Below are positions 9,302 through 18,541 of a stretch of 39,305 bases of DNA, piece after piece (the stretch's first letter is position 1; each line of letters opens with the position of its first letter). The stretch lies in assembly GCA_042091225.1 (NCBI GenBank), contig JBELHW010000013.1, positions 1 through 39,305 on the forward strand, read 5' to 3'. The position numbers were made by a program, and so were the translations under genes. Source of the stretch: JABAYQ01 sp042091225. GTDB lineage: Bacteria > Bacteroidota > Bacteroidia > Flavobacteriales > UBA7312. The notes beneath the pieces were generated by a model. It had not been told where the DNA came from and did not search any database. It saw only the letters and a program-made list of their open reading frames with translations.

Positions 9302-10972
9302 TCAATATCGATAAGTTATACCAAGCTGAATTTGAGGACTTAGTACAGAATAGTTTTGCCAAAGTTGATATCCACCGATTAAATTTTTAGCGGATAAATA
9401 AGAAGAAAAAACATTGTTTAGTTTATACTCCAAATATAAATTAACATCAATAATATTTTTTAATTGATTTTGAGCATCAATAACTCCACCATTTAAAGCA
9501 ACACTTCTATCAAATTCTGCGAAAACCTCGGCACTTGCCAATATAGAGTTGGCTATATTATAATATGTTTTTAAGTTTGCTGTAAAAGTAGGTTTATAGT
9601 TATAGCTAGTCAAAGTGTCTAAATTATAGGAGTGGTAATTTAAAGACAATACAACTCCATTTGTAGAAGATAATTTATAATCAATTATAGAATGTAAATT
9701 TAAATGAGTACCGTTATCATATATAACTTTAAATTTATTTTGATAAGTAGAATTTATATCTAGCTCATAAAAAGGAATAAAATTAATTTTGGCATAAGAT
9801 AATTCAGTGCTAAAAAATAGGTTAGACCCAAGCTTAGATTTCATCCCAATAAATGCATTATACTTAACATCGCTGTTTATTAAATCCAATGAGGAGTTAC
9901 CATTATCCAAAGCGTTAAGTACAAAAGGATTTTCTTTGCTCAAGTTCAAATAAGAATTTGGCTCTATACCTCCATCTATTCCGGCATAAGCTCTTACAAA
10001 TTCATCAATAAATGTATAATCTAAATACACATTAGGGTATATTGCTGTAGAAGTAATCGAAGAATCAGGATTATTTACCATTACATAGTTTATTCCATAA
10101 GCACCATCAATATTTTTAAACTCTTTGTATATAGTAGGAACAATTGAAGTTAAAATTTTTCGAGTTTCATCAAAATAAAAATTTACATCTTCCTTAATAT
10201 TATTCAAGTCATAATCAATATCTATCGCTAAAGAATAATCAATTTTATTGTAGGAGCTCTTTAATTTTGATTTTATACCATAACTTCTTTCAGTATTCTC
10301 GTTTATATCGGAAACTAATACTTTAGCAAAATAGTTAGTATGTTTACGTTCATTGCTTCGTAAAGTGACATCAAAATTGGAATAACCCCAATATTGATTA
10401 AGTGATTCTTTTCCAACTTCACTTGTTGTACCGTAGGCTAAAAAATTATTACCTTCTCTATTTAAATTAGCATCAACTGTACCGAATTCAAATATTTTTT
10501 TTGCAAATAAATTAATATTTGTATGGCGCGAATCGGCATCAACTCGCTTATCAATCCTATCATTTTGAACATTCATGTAAGATTCTTTATAACCTAATCT
10601 TAAACCATAGTTCAATGTCTTATCCCTTGTTGAATTAAAGAAAAAGTCAGCATTAGGAAGAAAATAATTACCAACTCCTACATTAATAAGTGTGTTATAC
10701 AGATTTATTAAAGGTTCTCCTTTTATTTGAGCCGCTTTAATGGTATCAACACCAAAAGAAGTAAGGTATTGATTCGAATTTAAGAAAAAATCAACAGCAG
10801 TGTTTACTTCAAATGTATCTTGACTTTGAGGTATATCCATTATTTTATTTGCTATTGGGACAGTCGGAATAAATGACTCTGTAACCTGAACTTCTTGAAT
10901 CTGAATATCTGATTCTTGAGCAATTGAAGTGAAAGCTATAAATGCTAATAAAATAAAAATATTATTCTTCAT
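9302..10972 (-). CDS. Outer-membrane beta-barrel protein, TonB-receptor-like but without plug
   Basis: From ATG 10972 the protein has 556 residues and begins with a clean signal peptide (MKNNIFILLAFIAFTSIAQ). An ATG directly before it (10975) is equally possible. A longer reading from 11017 adds 15 residues rich in lysine and is unlikely. After a short periplasmic stretch (EVQVTESFIPTVPIANKI, then IKAAQIKGEPLINLYNTL) the rest is alternating aromatic beta strands with many YGLRLGY-type segments, ending in GITYRY, a C-terminal aromatic barrel signal. The pattern matches a Bacteroidota family often annotated as TonB-dependent receptor although no plug domain is visible. The gene overlaps the end of the TPR gene by 11 bases, so the two are co-transcribed and probably work together in the outer membrane. 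The transported substrate is unknown. Confidence 0.72.
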   Translation of the reverse strand: MKNNIFILLAFIAFTSIAQESDIQIQEVQVTESFIPTVPIANKIMDIPQSQDTFEVNTAVDFFLNSNQYLTSFGVDTIKAAQIKGEPLINLYNTLINVGVGNYFLPNADFFFNSTRDKTLNYGLRLGYKESYMNVQNDRIDKRVDADSRHTNINLFAKKIFEFGTVDANLNREGNNFLAYGTTSEVGKESLNQYWGYSNFDVTLRSNERKHTNYFAKVLVSDINENTERSYGIKSKLKSSYNKIDYSLAIDIDYDLNNIKEDVNFYFDETRKILTSIVPTIYKEFKNIDGAYGINYVMVNNPDSSITSTAIYPNVYLDYTFIDEFVRAYAGIDGGIEPNSYLNLSKENPFVLNALDNGNSSLDLINSDVKYNAFIGMKSKLGSNLFFSTELSYAKINFIPFYELDINSTYQNKFKVIYDNGTHLNLHSIIDYKLSSTNGVVLSLNYHSYNLDTLTSYNYKPTFTANLKTYYNIANSILASAEVFAEFDRSVALNGGVIDAQNQLKNIIDVNLYLEYKLNNVFSSYLSAKNLIGGYQLWQNYSVLSPQIQLGITYRY

Positions 10973-13900
10973 CATCGTTATATATTTCTTCTTCTTCAAA
11001 ATCAATGAGAAGATCAATTATTGTTTCGTTTTCTAAATCTGGAGAAGAGTCAGAATCTTCTAGCTGTGCCAATACGTTTAATTTCTCTTTTGCAATAATT
11101 TTAAGGTCCTCTTTTTGGTAGTTATCTACAATGCTTTGTAAAGTGGCTTTAGCTTGAAAATAATTTTCTTGTTCTAAATATGCATCAGACAAAAGGATAA
11201 AGCTTTTTGCGATGTAAAAATCATCATAATAGCTTTCTGCAATTTCGAATACAATAGACTCAACTGACTGAAAATCATCTTCAATAAACGAAAGCTTGGC
11301 TAATTGATATTTAGCCTGGGCTCCAAAGTAATTTTTATCCATTTCGGATATTTCAGTGTACTCTTTTTTTGCAGAATAAAACTCGGACAAATCAAATGAG
11401 TTATTGGCTAATAATAATTTAGCATCAAGAAAAAGTTGTTGATCTACTTTATCTAATTCTACAATTGATTTTGCATAAACTAAAAGTTGTTCTTTTACAT
11501 TAAGCTCTTTATAGCACTTATATAAAGAAATTTTAATTGATCTAATCATTTCCTTTGAAGAAGCTATAGATAAAAGTTCTTTATAGTGCAATGCCGCAAT
11601 ACCATATTGCTCATTTTCGAATTCTATAGAAGAGGCCTGAGAAAGAACTCTTTCTTTAAACCTTATATCATTGAGTTCGTTTACATTTAAATATTCTTCT
11701 AATGCTTTTTCTTTATCATTTAATTCGTACAAAGATTCTGCTAAGTAAAATCTTGCAGAATTATTGAAAATTGGCTTATCAAAAGAAGTTAAATAATCTT
11801 GCAATGCCTTAGTTGACGCCTGAAAATTTTGCTTAAAAAACAAAGTCTCTGCACCATCAAAAGTGATAGAGTCTTGAGCAGCTATACTTACATTTACATC
11901 AGAAAGTCCATCTATAAAATTTAAGTATTGTTTCACATTACCTTGTTCGACAGAAACATTTTTAAATGCTGCCAAAGCCTCTTTGGATTCAGAGGTAGAA
12001 GGAAACATTTCTATAACATTTTTAAAATTTAAAGATGCTAATTCATAATTGTCAACATTGTAGTAATGAAGCCCTAGTTTAAGCATAGCAGACTTAACCA
12101 AACTACTTGAAGGGTAATCATTAGTAAGTTGATTTATAAGGTCAATTCCTTTTTTAAACGTTTCTTTATTATTTAAATAAACATCAGACAACATAAAAAT
12201 AGCATCGTCATGGTATGGAGAATCCATAAACTCAGCATACAAAATATTAAGCAAAGATATTTTTTCCTCTATTTGATTAGTTAATCCTAAACAAATCACT
12301 TGCTGATATATAGAATAGTCTGTGTCAAAAATATTTTTCTTCTGAGCAATTTTATAAAAATCTATTGCTCTTTGATAATTTTTGGTTAGAAAGTAATTAT
12401 CTCCTAGCCTCAAATAGGCATCATTATTTTTTTCAGTTGAAGATTCCATTTCAATAAACTTTCTGAACCAGCTAATAGAATTTAAATAATCTTTATTTAA
12501 GTAATATGAATAAGCTAGTCCATAATGAGCATTACTATATTGATTGAGATTTATAGAACCTGAACTAAAAATAAAGTCTCGATAAGACGATATTGCATTT
12601 TCATATTCAAACAAGGAGAAATAAGACTCAGATTTCCAAAAATAGGCTAAGGATGTTAAGTCTTCTCGAAGAGGGAATTTTAGTGATAAATCCAAATATT
12701 CTATTGCTTTAGAAAAACTATTGTCATTGAAATATTCTAATGCATAGAAATAGCTTGCTCTTTGAAAGGTATATTTTTGATCTAATGTTAAACTAGATAA
12801 TGTTTGTAAGAAATTAACTGTCGACTCATAATCTTTAGTTGAAGCATATGCTCTAACAAGAATATCGCTAACCTCATCTTTATTTACACTATTAGGATAC
12901 TCATTTAAATATTTTTTAATTGGATTAATTGCATCAGTGTATGAATTTGAATTTTGAAAAAGTAATTTTAAATAATTAAAATTAGCATCCTCTTTTAAAA
13001 AAGAATTAAAAGATAAAGAAGAACAAAATTTAAATGTATTAGATGCAAAACTTAATTGTCCCGATTTAAGATAACACTCTGCTAATTGGTATGCTGCATA
13101 TTGTGATAAACTATCTTCTTGTTCTAGAATTTGATCTAAATAAGTAATTGCTTCATCATATTTTAGAAGCTTAGCATAACTATAACCTAATTGATATTTT
13201 TCTAACCTGTTAAGATTAGTATTGGCTTTGTATTTTTCCATGTAATGAATAGCCGATTCATAGTTTTTTCCAAAATAATAAGCATCAGCTACCAATCTGT
13301 TTAACTCATTGTTTCTAGAATGGTTTACACTGTCGATAAGAGGCAATGCATAATCAATTAACTTACTGTATCTTTTCTGAAAATAATAAATTTGAGCTAT
13401 ATAATATTTGCTTATCTGACCAAGAGATTTAACATTCTTTAATTTTTCGAAACCAGAAAGAGCAGTAGCATAATTTCCTTCGAGGTAAGCAATATGAGCA
13501 ATGTAATAGTTTACTAATTTGTTAAATTTAAAATTTTCTGATTTTATTTCATGAAAAGATAATTTAGAGAGCTCGTAATCTTTGGTGAAAAAACTAGAAT
13601 ACCCCTGTCTAAAATAGAACATTATTTTATCATTTGAGCTTAGAACTGAAGGGTCTATTTGGGTCATTCTTGCTAATGATCGCTTGTAATCTTTTTGAAT
13701 AAAATAAAGTCTAGCCAATTGATATATAGCATCATTAAAATAAAAGCCATCTTTATATGAATCAATATAATTTAAAAGTAAAAATTCGGCATCTTCGTTA
13801 AATAACTCTATAGCACAAATAGCAATATTTAGTTCTATTTTTTCTAACTCCTGAGAAGAAATGCTTGGGCAGTCTATTAATCCAACATAGAAGGACTGAG

Positions 13901-14033
13901 CTAAAGAATAATTATTTTTTGCGAATAAATTGTCAGCTAAATCTTTGTTGCAATCTGAAGAATAGCAAAGTTGTGAAACCAAAAAGGTACTTAACAAAAG
14001 AAGTAAATATCCTAAATTAATGTGCTTTTTCAT
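10962..14033 (-). CDS. Large periplasmic TPR protein
   Basis: A 1023-residue protein with a signal peptide (residues 1-26, cut near CYSSDCNK) followed almost throughout by tetratricopeptide-type helical hairpins. Many units have the A/G at position 8 and A at position 20 spacing, for example FSKAIEYLDLSLKFP and YQRAIDFYKIAQKKN. The C-terminus is very acidic (LLIDFEEEEIYNDDEE). Such proteins act as scaffolds in the periplasm or at the outer membrane. The 3' end overlaps the signal-peptide start of the barrel gene, so the pair is an operon and the TPR protein is a likely partner of that barrel. I cannot assign a specific pathway. No lipobox is seen. Confidence 0.85.
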   Translation of the reverse strand: MKKHINLGYLLLLLSTFLVSQLCYSSDCNKDLADNLFAKNNYSLAQSFYVGLIDCPSISSQELEKIELNIAICAIELFNEDAEFLLLNYIDSYKDGFYFNDAIYQLARLYFIQKDYKRSLARMTQIDPSVLSSNDKIMFYFRQGYSSFFTKDYELSKLSFHEIKSENFKFNKLVNYYIAHIAYLEGNYATALSGFEKLKNVKSLGQISKYYIAQIYYFQKRYSKLIDYALPLIDSVNHSRNNELNRLVADAYYFGKNYESAIHYMEKYKANTNLNRLEKYQLGYSYAKLLKYDEAITYLDQILEQEDSLSQYAAYQLAECYLKSGQLSFASNTFKFCSSLSFNSFLKEDANFNYLKLLFQNSNSYTDAINPIKKYLNEYPNSVNKDEVSDILVRAYASTKDYESTVNFLQTLSSLTLDQKYTFQRASYFYALEYFNDNSFSKAIEYLDLSLKFPLREDLTSLAYFWKSESYFSLFEYENAISSYRDFIFSSGSINLNQYSNAHYGLAYSYYLNKDYLNSISWFRKFIEMESSTEKNNDAYLRLGDNYFLTKNYQRAIDFYKIAQKKNIFDTDYSIYQQVICLGLTNQIEEKISLLNILYAEFMDSPYHDDAIFMLSDVYLNNKETFKKGIDLINQLTNDYPSSSLVKSAMLKLGLHYYNVDNYELASLNFKNVIEMFPSTSESKEALAAFKNVSVEQGNVKQYLNFIDGLSDVNVSIAAQDSITFDGAETLFFKQNFQASTKALQDYLTSFDKPIFNNSARFYLAESLYELNDKEKALEEYLNVNELNDIRFKERVLSQASSIEFENEQYGIAALHYKELLSIASSKEMIRSIKISLYKCYKELNVKEQLLVYAKSIVELDKVDQQLFLDAKLLLANNSFDLSEFYSAKKEYTEISEMDKNYFGAQAKYQLAKLSFIEDDFQSVESIVFEIAESYYDDFYIAKSFILLSDAYLEQENYFQAKATLQSIVDNYQKEDLKIIAKEKLNVLAQLEDSDSSPDLENETIIDLLIDFEEEEIYNDDEE

Positions 14034-14117
14034 AATAAGCTAATTTATCAAACATTAAAATTTCTAGAGAACAAGACATAATAAGTTATTAACAGAATAG
14101 ATGTGTATAAAGAAGCC

Positions 14118-14147
14118 TTGTTGCTCGATTTAAAAAAATTAAATTTG
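14118..14147 (+). promoter_or_regulatory. Promoter for the ftsE-type gene
   Basis: TTG (14118-14120), 19 bases, then TAAATTTG (14140-14147). This is the best full match to the Bacteroidota promoter in the window. The ATG is 22 bases downstream. It sits in the divergent gap facing the TPR gene. Confidence 0.7.
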
Positions 14148-14169
14148 TAGAAAGTAAAATTTATTTGAC

Positions 14170-14835
14170 ATGTCAAAAATAGAAGTTAATCATGCTGATA
14201 TTTTTCAAAAGAAACACCTCATTCTTTCCGATGTTTCCTTTGATATTAAACCCTCAGAATTTGTATATTTAATTGGAGATACAGGTAGTGGAAAAAGTAG
14301 TTTGTTGAGAACCTTATATGGAGATCTTCCTTTGAAAAAAGGAACAGCTTCAGTTTCTGAATTCGATTTATTCAATTTAAAGAAGGAGCAAATTCCGTTT
14401 TTAAGAAGGAAAATTGGAATTGTTTTTCAAGACTTTCAGCTCTTGCCAGACAGATCAGTCTACGAAAATTTAGCCTTCGTTCTTCAGGCTACTGGTTGGA
14501 AAAACGAGCAAGAAATAAATGATCGAATAAAAGAAGTATTAGAAAAAGTAAATATGTATGATCATCTTTATAAAATGCCTCATGAACTATCTGGAGGGGA
14601 ACAACAAAGAGTATGTATTTCTAGAGCACTATTAAATGAACCTAAAATAATTTTAGCTGACGAACCAACAGGAAATCTTGACCCTAATACAACAGATAAA
14701 ATACTTCAATTACTTCACGACTTGTGTAAAGACGGATGTGCAGTCTTAATGGCTACTCACGAACATAATCTTTTGGAAAAATTTCCTTCTAAAATTTTTA
14801 AATGCCAAGACGGAAAACTTATTTCACTAAATTGA
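14170..14835 (+). CDS. ftsE: ABC transporter ATP-binding protein, FtsE family
   Basis: At 221 residues this is a single ABC ATPase domain of the FtsE/LolD class. Walker A is GDTGSGKSS (36-44), the Q-loop glutamine is Q87 in VFQDFQLLP, the signature is LSGGEQQR (140-147), Walker B is IILADEPTGNLD (160-171) and the switch histidine is H197. VFQDFxLLPDRSVYENLAF is typical of FtsE, which with FtsX controls septal peptidoglycan hydrolases in the inner membrane. No ftsX is adjacent; in many Bacteroidota ftsE and ftsX are apart, so this is not strong evidence against the call. LolD-like use cannot be fully excluded. The stop codon overlaps the proposed TTG start of the following glycosyltransferase. 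Confidence 0.85.
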   Translation: MSKIEVNHADIFQKKHLILSDVSFDIKPSEFVYLIGDTGSGKSSLLRTLYGDLPLKKGTASVSEFDLFNLKKEQIPFLRRKIGIVFQDFQLLPDRSVYENLAFVLQATGWKNEQEINDRIKEVLEKVNMYDHLYKMPHELSGGEQQRVCISRALLNEPKIILADEPTGNLDPNTTDKILQLLHDLCKDGCAVLMATHEHNLLEKFPSKIFKCQDGKLISLN

Positions 14836-15950
14836 AAGTGAAAAAAAGATCTATAAATATCGTTTCGCTAGATAAACCTTTCCCCGACAACTACGGAGGA
14901 ATTATTGATATTTTTCAAAAAATAAAAGCTTTACATTCACTCGGTATAAATATTCACTTACATTACTTTAGCGAAGACAATAAAAAAAGTAAAGAGCTCA
15001 ATGAGTATTGTCAGAGTGTTCATTATTATAAACGAAATAAAAACTGGCAAAAATGGTTTTCATTAACTCCATTTATTGTTAAGTCTAGAGATAATAAATC
15101 ACTTTTAAAAAAACTTTCTAAAAATAAATACCCAATACTTTTTGAAGGAATTCACACTACTTTTTTTGCTAATCACAAAAATTTTTCTAAAAGAAAGTTA
15201 TTTCTTAGAAATCATAACATAGAGCAAAATTACTACCACTCTCTATTTACTAAAGAATCAAATTTTTTAAAAAAGTTCTTTTTCTACACAGAATATTTAA
15301 AATTAAAAAATTACGAAAACAGCTTAAAATCGATCAATTCTGTTTTTTCAATAACTGAAAAAGATAACTCTTACTTCAGCGCCTTTTATTACAGCGAATT
15401 AATTAACGTTTTTCATCAAGAAAAAGAAATAAAAACAAAAATAGGCAAGGGAAACTTCGCGCTCTATCACGGAAATTTATCTGTTTTAGAAAATCAGCAA
15501 GCAGCTTCATATTTTATCAATAAAATTTTTCAAAACATTGATTACCCTCTTGTAATTGCTGGTAAAAACCCTAGCAATGATCTTAAAAAAGAAATTAAAA
15601 AATTTAGTAACATAAAGTTAGTTGAAAATCCTAACGACAAACAATTAAATGATTTAATTGGTAGTGCTCACATAAACATAATGACTACTCAACAAGAAAC
15701 TGGTATAAAATTAAAGCTTCTAAAGTCCCTATTTTTAGGAAGACATTGTATTGTGAATCATAAAATGCTTCATGGAACGGAACTATCCTCTTTTTGTAAT
15801 GTAGCAAATAATAAAAAAGAATGGTTAGCACTAATTCACAAACTTCAAAAAAAACCATTTAGTCAAAAGGATATTGACTTTCGAAAAAAAATAAAAAATC
15901 TTTACAATAATGAAAAAGAAGCTAAAAAAATAATTGAATTTATTTTTTAA
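14832..15950 (+). CDS. Glycosyltransferase, GT4-like (probable TTG start)
   Basis: A cytosolic glycosyltransferase, probably GT-B fold. From TTG 14832 it has 372 residues and opens KVKKRSINIVSLDKPFPDNY, the usual N-terminal strand plus loop (xxPFPxxxGG) of this class. The only upstream ATG (14802) would overlap ftsE by 34 bases and add a basic tail with no family character. TTG 14832 overlaps the ftsE stop as TTGA, suggesting translational coupling; GTG 14838 is a weaker alternative. Conserved pieces include RNHNIEQNYYHSL, ALYHGNLSVLENQQAA at the domain junction and a C-terminal TGIKLKLLKSLFLGRHCIVN that corresponds to the donor-sugar region. The 3' end overlaps the opposing glycosyltransferase by 11 bases. 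The sugar and acceptor are unknown; surface polysaccharide or lipid-linked glycan is a reasonable guess. Confidence 0.75.
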   Translation: MKVKKRSINIVSLDKPFPDNYGGIIDIFQKIKALHSLGINIHLHYFSEDNKKSKELNEYCQSVHYYKRNKNWQKWFSLTPFIVKSRDNKSLLKKLSKNKYPILFEGIHTTFFANHKNFSKRKLFLRNHNIEQNYYHSLFTKESNFLKKFFFYTEYLKLKNYENSLKSINSVFSITEKDNSYFSAFYYSELINVFHQEKEIKTKIGKGNFALYHGNLSVLENQQAASYFINKIFQNIDYPLVIAGKNPSNDLKKEIKKFSNIKLVENPNDKQLNDLIGSAHINIMTTQQETGIKLKLLKSLFLGRHCIVNHKMLHGTELSSFCNVANNKKEWLALIHKLQKKPFSQKDIDFRKKIKNLYNNEKEAKKIIEFIF

Positions 15951-17013
15951 TCTTATCAAATATTGTTTTTAGAATTTCTTCTTCTTTTTGCCAATTCAAT
16001 TCTTGTTTGGCTTTTTTATATTCCGACTCTTTAAACTCTGAATGATGTAGCAATTCAATTTGAGCAGCAACGTCTTTAGGGTTTCGATTTTGCAATAAAA
16101 CTCCAACATCATATTTGGTCATAATTTTCTCAACTTCTTTCAAAGGACTTGCAATTATTTTTAAATCGGAGTGTAAATAATCAAAAAGCTTATTAGGTAA
16201 ACTATAGGTAAAACTTAAGCCAATTGGTTCTTCCAATAATAAGCCAATACTAGCCTGTTGGGTATAGTTTTTTAAATTTTTGAAATCAACTTTTCCAACA
16301 AACTGAACTCTTTGTGCAACACCAAGCTCATTACATAAAGGTTTTAAATAATCAAAACCCCCTCCTACAATAATTAAATTGAATTCTGGCAAATGCACCA
16401 AGGCACCTATAGCAAGATCTAATCCTCGACCTTTATTCAAGTTGCCTTGAAAAATCAATGTTTTTTTATCGTGTCGATTAATAGGAATATCCTCAAAATA
16501 AGGGACATTGCGGACTACTTTCATATCTACCTTAAGTTTATCACGAAAATGATCGGCTAAGGATTGACAAACGGTATAACTAAAATCTGTTTTTGGAATC
16601 AAGTAAGATTCTAAAACTTGCCAAAATCTCTTAATTAGAGGTCGATTAAATAATTCTGGGGAGTCGGAAAAAATTTCATGACTGTCAAAAACAAGGACAT
16701 TAGCTTTCAGCTTTGAGAGTAAAAAATTAGGCAATAGAGTATCTAAATCGTTACTTAATAAGATGTCTGATTTTTTGAAAAGAAGAAAATAAAATAACCT
16801 TATACTATATTCAAAATAAAATAAGGGCCCTTTTTTAAACCATAAATTAAAACGATGTGTTTCATACTCTCTATTCAAACTTTTGCTATCATTTAACAAA
16901 AAACCTACCAATAAGACCTCAAAACCAAAAGAATGTAAACTAGCACAAACCTTATGAACCCTTTGGTCTGTACTCAAGTCATTAGTAACAGATACTATTA
17001 TCTTATTAAACAT
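15940..17013 (-). CDS. Glycosyltransferase family 4-type protein
   Basis: A GT-B glycosyltransferase of 357 residues from ATG 17013 (MFNKIIVSVTNDLSTDQRVH). The twelve residues before it in the longer reading (from 17049) are hydrophobic and run into the murB promoter region, so they are probably not coding. NDLSTDQRVHKVC is the acceptor-side N-terminal loop of this family. FQGNLNKGRGLDLAIGAL and FVGKVDFKNLKNY mark the second Rossmann domain, and SYSLPNKLFDYLHSDLKIIA is the donor-sugar region. Convergent with the preceding glycosyltransferase (11-base overlap) and divergent from murB. The substrate is unknown; two unlike glycosyltransferases side by side point to surface glycan assembly. Confidence 0.83.
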   Translation of the reverse strand: MFNKIIVSVTNDLSTDQRVHKVCASLHSFGFEVLLVGFLLNDSKSLNREYETHRFNLWFKKGPLFYFEYSIRLFYFLLFKKSDILLSNDLDTLLPNFLLSKLKANVLVFDSHEIFSDSPELFNRPLIKRFWQVLESYLIPKTDFSYTVCQSLADHFRDKLKVDMKVVRNVPYFEDIPINRHDKKTLIFQGNLNKGRGLDLAIGALVHLPEFNLIIVGGGFDYLKPLCNELGVAQRVQFVGKVDFKNLKNYTQQASIGLLLEEPIGLSFTYSLPNKLFDYLHSDLKIIASPLKEVEKIMTKYDVGVLLQNRNPKDVAAQIELLHHSEFKESEYKKAKQELNWQKEEEILKTIFDKIKK

Positions 17014-17060
17014 AAGCGAAAATAATAAAATAGAGAACGTAATAAACAAGAACTATTTTC

Positions 17061-17068
17061 TAAATTTG
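17061..17068 (+). promoter_or_regulatory. -7 box directly before murB
   Basis: TAAATTTG ends only 5 bases before ATG 17074. If used, transcription would start at or within a base or two of the start codon. No good TTG is seen at -33. Confidence 0.5.
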
Positions 17069-17073
17069 GAAAC

Positions 17074-18075
17074 ATGTTTACAAACAATCAAAATCTAAAG
17101 TCTTTTAACACCTTCGGAATTGAGGCACATGCTAAATACTTTGCTCGATTTAAGTCTAGCAAAGATTTAATTGACTTACTACAACAAGTCACAAATCCTT
17201 TATTAGTTCTGGGGGGAGGTAGTAATATCTTATTAACGAAAGATTTTGAAGGAAGTGTTCTAAAAAATGAAATAGAAGGTATTGAGCTAATAAAAGAAAA
17301 TGACATTCATTCTTATGTTAAAGTAGGTGCTGGAGTTATATGGCACAACTTTGTTCTGTGGGCAATCGAAAATAATTTAGGTGGATGCGAGAACATGTCC
17401 CTAATTCCGGGAAGTGTTGGAGCAGCACCAATGCAAAATATTGGAGCCTATGGGGTAGAGTTAGAGTCTATTTTTCATGAGTTAGAAGCTGTTTCAATAG
17501 AAAATAAAAGCATCAAAACATTTGATAATGAAGCATGTGATTTTGGATATAGATATTCTATTTTTAAAGGACCATTAAAAGATAAGTATATAATTACTTC
17601 TGTAACTTTCCGATTAAACAAACATCATAAATTAAATACTTCTTACGGAGCGATAGAGGAGCAGCTAAATAAAATGGGATTAGAAAAGAATATTAAAAAT
17701 ATCAGCAATGCAATTATTGCTATCAGGAAACAAAAATTACCTGATCCAAAAAAAATAGGCAATAGCGGTTCATTCTTTAAAAATCCGGTAATTGACAATG
17801 CTACATTTCAAAAATTAAAAAAAGAGTATCCAAATATTGTTGGGTACCCAGCATCAAACAAGCAAACCAAAATCGCTGCAGGGTGGCTAATTGACCAAGC
17901 TGGTTGGAAAGGATACAAAAAAAATGAGACTGGAGTGCATAAAAATCAAGCGCTAGTTATTGTTAACTACGGTAATGCTAAAGGAAAAGAAATTTGGCAG
18001 CTATCTCAAGATATTTTAGAATCTATCTTTGATAAGTACGGAATAACACTTGAAAGAGAAGTTAATATTATTTAA
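17074..18075 (+). CDS. murB: UDP-N-acetylmuramate dehydrogenase (UDP-N-acetylenolpyruvoylglucosamine reductase)
   Basis: Cytosolic FAD enzyme that reduces UDP-GlcNAc-enolpyruvate to UDP-MurNAc, the second committed step of peptidoglycan precursor synthesis. The 333-residue length and the extra loop mark the type I (E. coli-like) form. FAD-binding pieces are LVLGGGSNILLT and IPGSVGAAPMQNIGAYGVEL; the substrate tyrosine region is FGYRYSIFKG; the proton-donor serine is in IGNSGSFFKNP; the late glutamate is in LEREVNII. AGWLIDQAGWKG is also family-typical. The opening SFNTFGIEA motif supports ATG 17074. Its last 8 bases overlap the tiny gene on the other strand. Confidence 0.96.
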   Translation: MFTNNQNLKSFNTFGIEAHAKYFARFKSSKDLIDLLQQVTNPLLVLGGGSNILLTKDFEGSVLKNEIEGIELIKENDIHSYVKVGAGVIWHNFVLWAIENNLGGCENMSLIPGSVGAAPMQNIGAYGVELESIFHELEAVSIENKSIKTFDNEACDFGYRYSIFKGPLKDKYIITSVTFRLNKHHKLNTSYGAIEEQLNKMGLEKNIKNISNAIIAIRKQKLPDPKKIGNSGSFFKNPVIDNATFQKLKKEYPNIVGYPASNKQTKIAAGWLIDQAGWKGYKKNETGVHKNQALVIVNYGNAKGKEIWQLSQDILESIFDKYGITLEREVNII

Positions 18076-18217
18076 TCTCTTTGTTTTTTGAAATTTCAGA
18101 ATCATTCAATTCCTCTTTTTCTTGAGATTTATGACCTAAATTAATCATGTAAAAAAGACCTATTAAATATGCCGAAAATATTATAAAGCCTACGATAAAC
18201 ATTTTAGTTGACAGCAT
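18068..18217 (-). CDS. Small single-span membrane protein, 49 residues
   Basis: ATG 18217 to TAA 18068-18070 encodes 49 residues: a hydrophobic segment (about residues 6-26, FIVGFIIFSAYLIGLFYMI) and a charged, lysine/glutamate-rich tail (QEKEELNDSEISKNKEIK). Codon use resembles its neighbours. It starts 2 bases after the stop of the 66-residue gene, so the two form a tight pair, and it ends inside the last codons of convergent murB (8-base overlap). I recognise no family. The reading is supported by spacing, the intact frame and the membrane-then-charged pattern, not by known homology. Confidence 0.6.
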   Translation of the reverse strand: MLSTKMFIVGFIIFSAYLIGLFYMINLGHKSQEKEELNDSEISKNKEIK

Positions 18218-18219
18218 AA

Positions 18220-18420
18220 TTATCTTTTATTATTATTAAAAAAATCATTTCTTCTTTGTCTTAATGCAACTGCAAATAACAAAATGGTTGCCGGCCAATG
18301 AGCCGAGTATTGGGCAGACTCAAAATCTCCAGTAAGACCTAATATAATAGAATACATCATAGCAAAAAAGGCTAGTATTATTGGATAATAAACTTTAAGA
18401 AAATCAACTAACTTGTCCAT
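18220..18420 (-). CDS. Small two-span membrane protein, 66 residues
   Basis: The protein has two hydrophobic segments (about residues 9-28 and 42-53) joined by a short polar loop (TGDFESAQYSAHWP). The C-terminus is basic (RQRRNDFFNNNKR), suggesting a cytosolic tail. It starts at ATG 18420, 20 bases after a TAGGTTTG -7 box, and lies 2 bases before the next small membrane gene. I do not recognise the family. The pair could form a small membrane complex, which is inference from spacing alone. Confidence 0.65.
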   Translation of the reverse strand: MDKLVDFLKVYYPIILAFFAMMYSIILGLTGDFESAQYSAHWPATILLFAVALRQRRNDFFNNNKR

Positions 18421-18440
18421 GTTTTTTTAATTTTTAAATA

Positions 18441-18448
18441 CAAACCTA
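18441..18448 (-). promoter_or_regulatory. -7 box before the two small membrane genes
   Basis: TAGGTTTG on the minus strand matches TAnnTTTG, with ATG 18420 20 bases downstream. It lies downstream of the tRNA terminator, so the pair probably has its own transcript. Confidence 0.45.
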
Positions 18449-18506
18449 AATATATAAATTTTAAAGCTTGTTAAAATATCAATAGCAATCTTTTTTTATT
18501 TCAAAT

Positions 18507-18540
18507 AAAAAAAGCAACTCATAATTGAGTTGCTTTTTTT
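18507..18540. terminator. Terminator after tRNA-Leu
   Basis: A perfect 15-base-pair stem (18507-18521 with 18526-18540), loop TAAT, with an A7/T7 outer arm and a GCAACTCA core. It begins 1 base beyond the 3' end of the tRNA on the minus strand. The 329-base gap between the 66-residue gene and the flavin reductase gene holds this hairpin, the tRNA and two or three -7 boxes; I see nothing else in it. Confidence 0.88.
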
Positions 18541-18541
18541 G

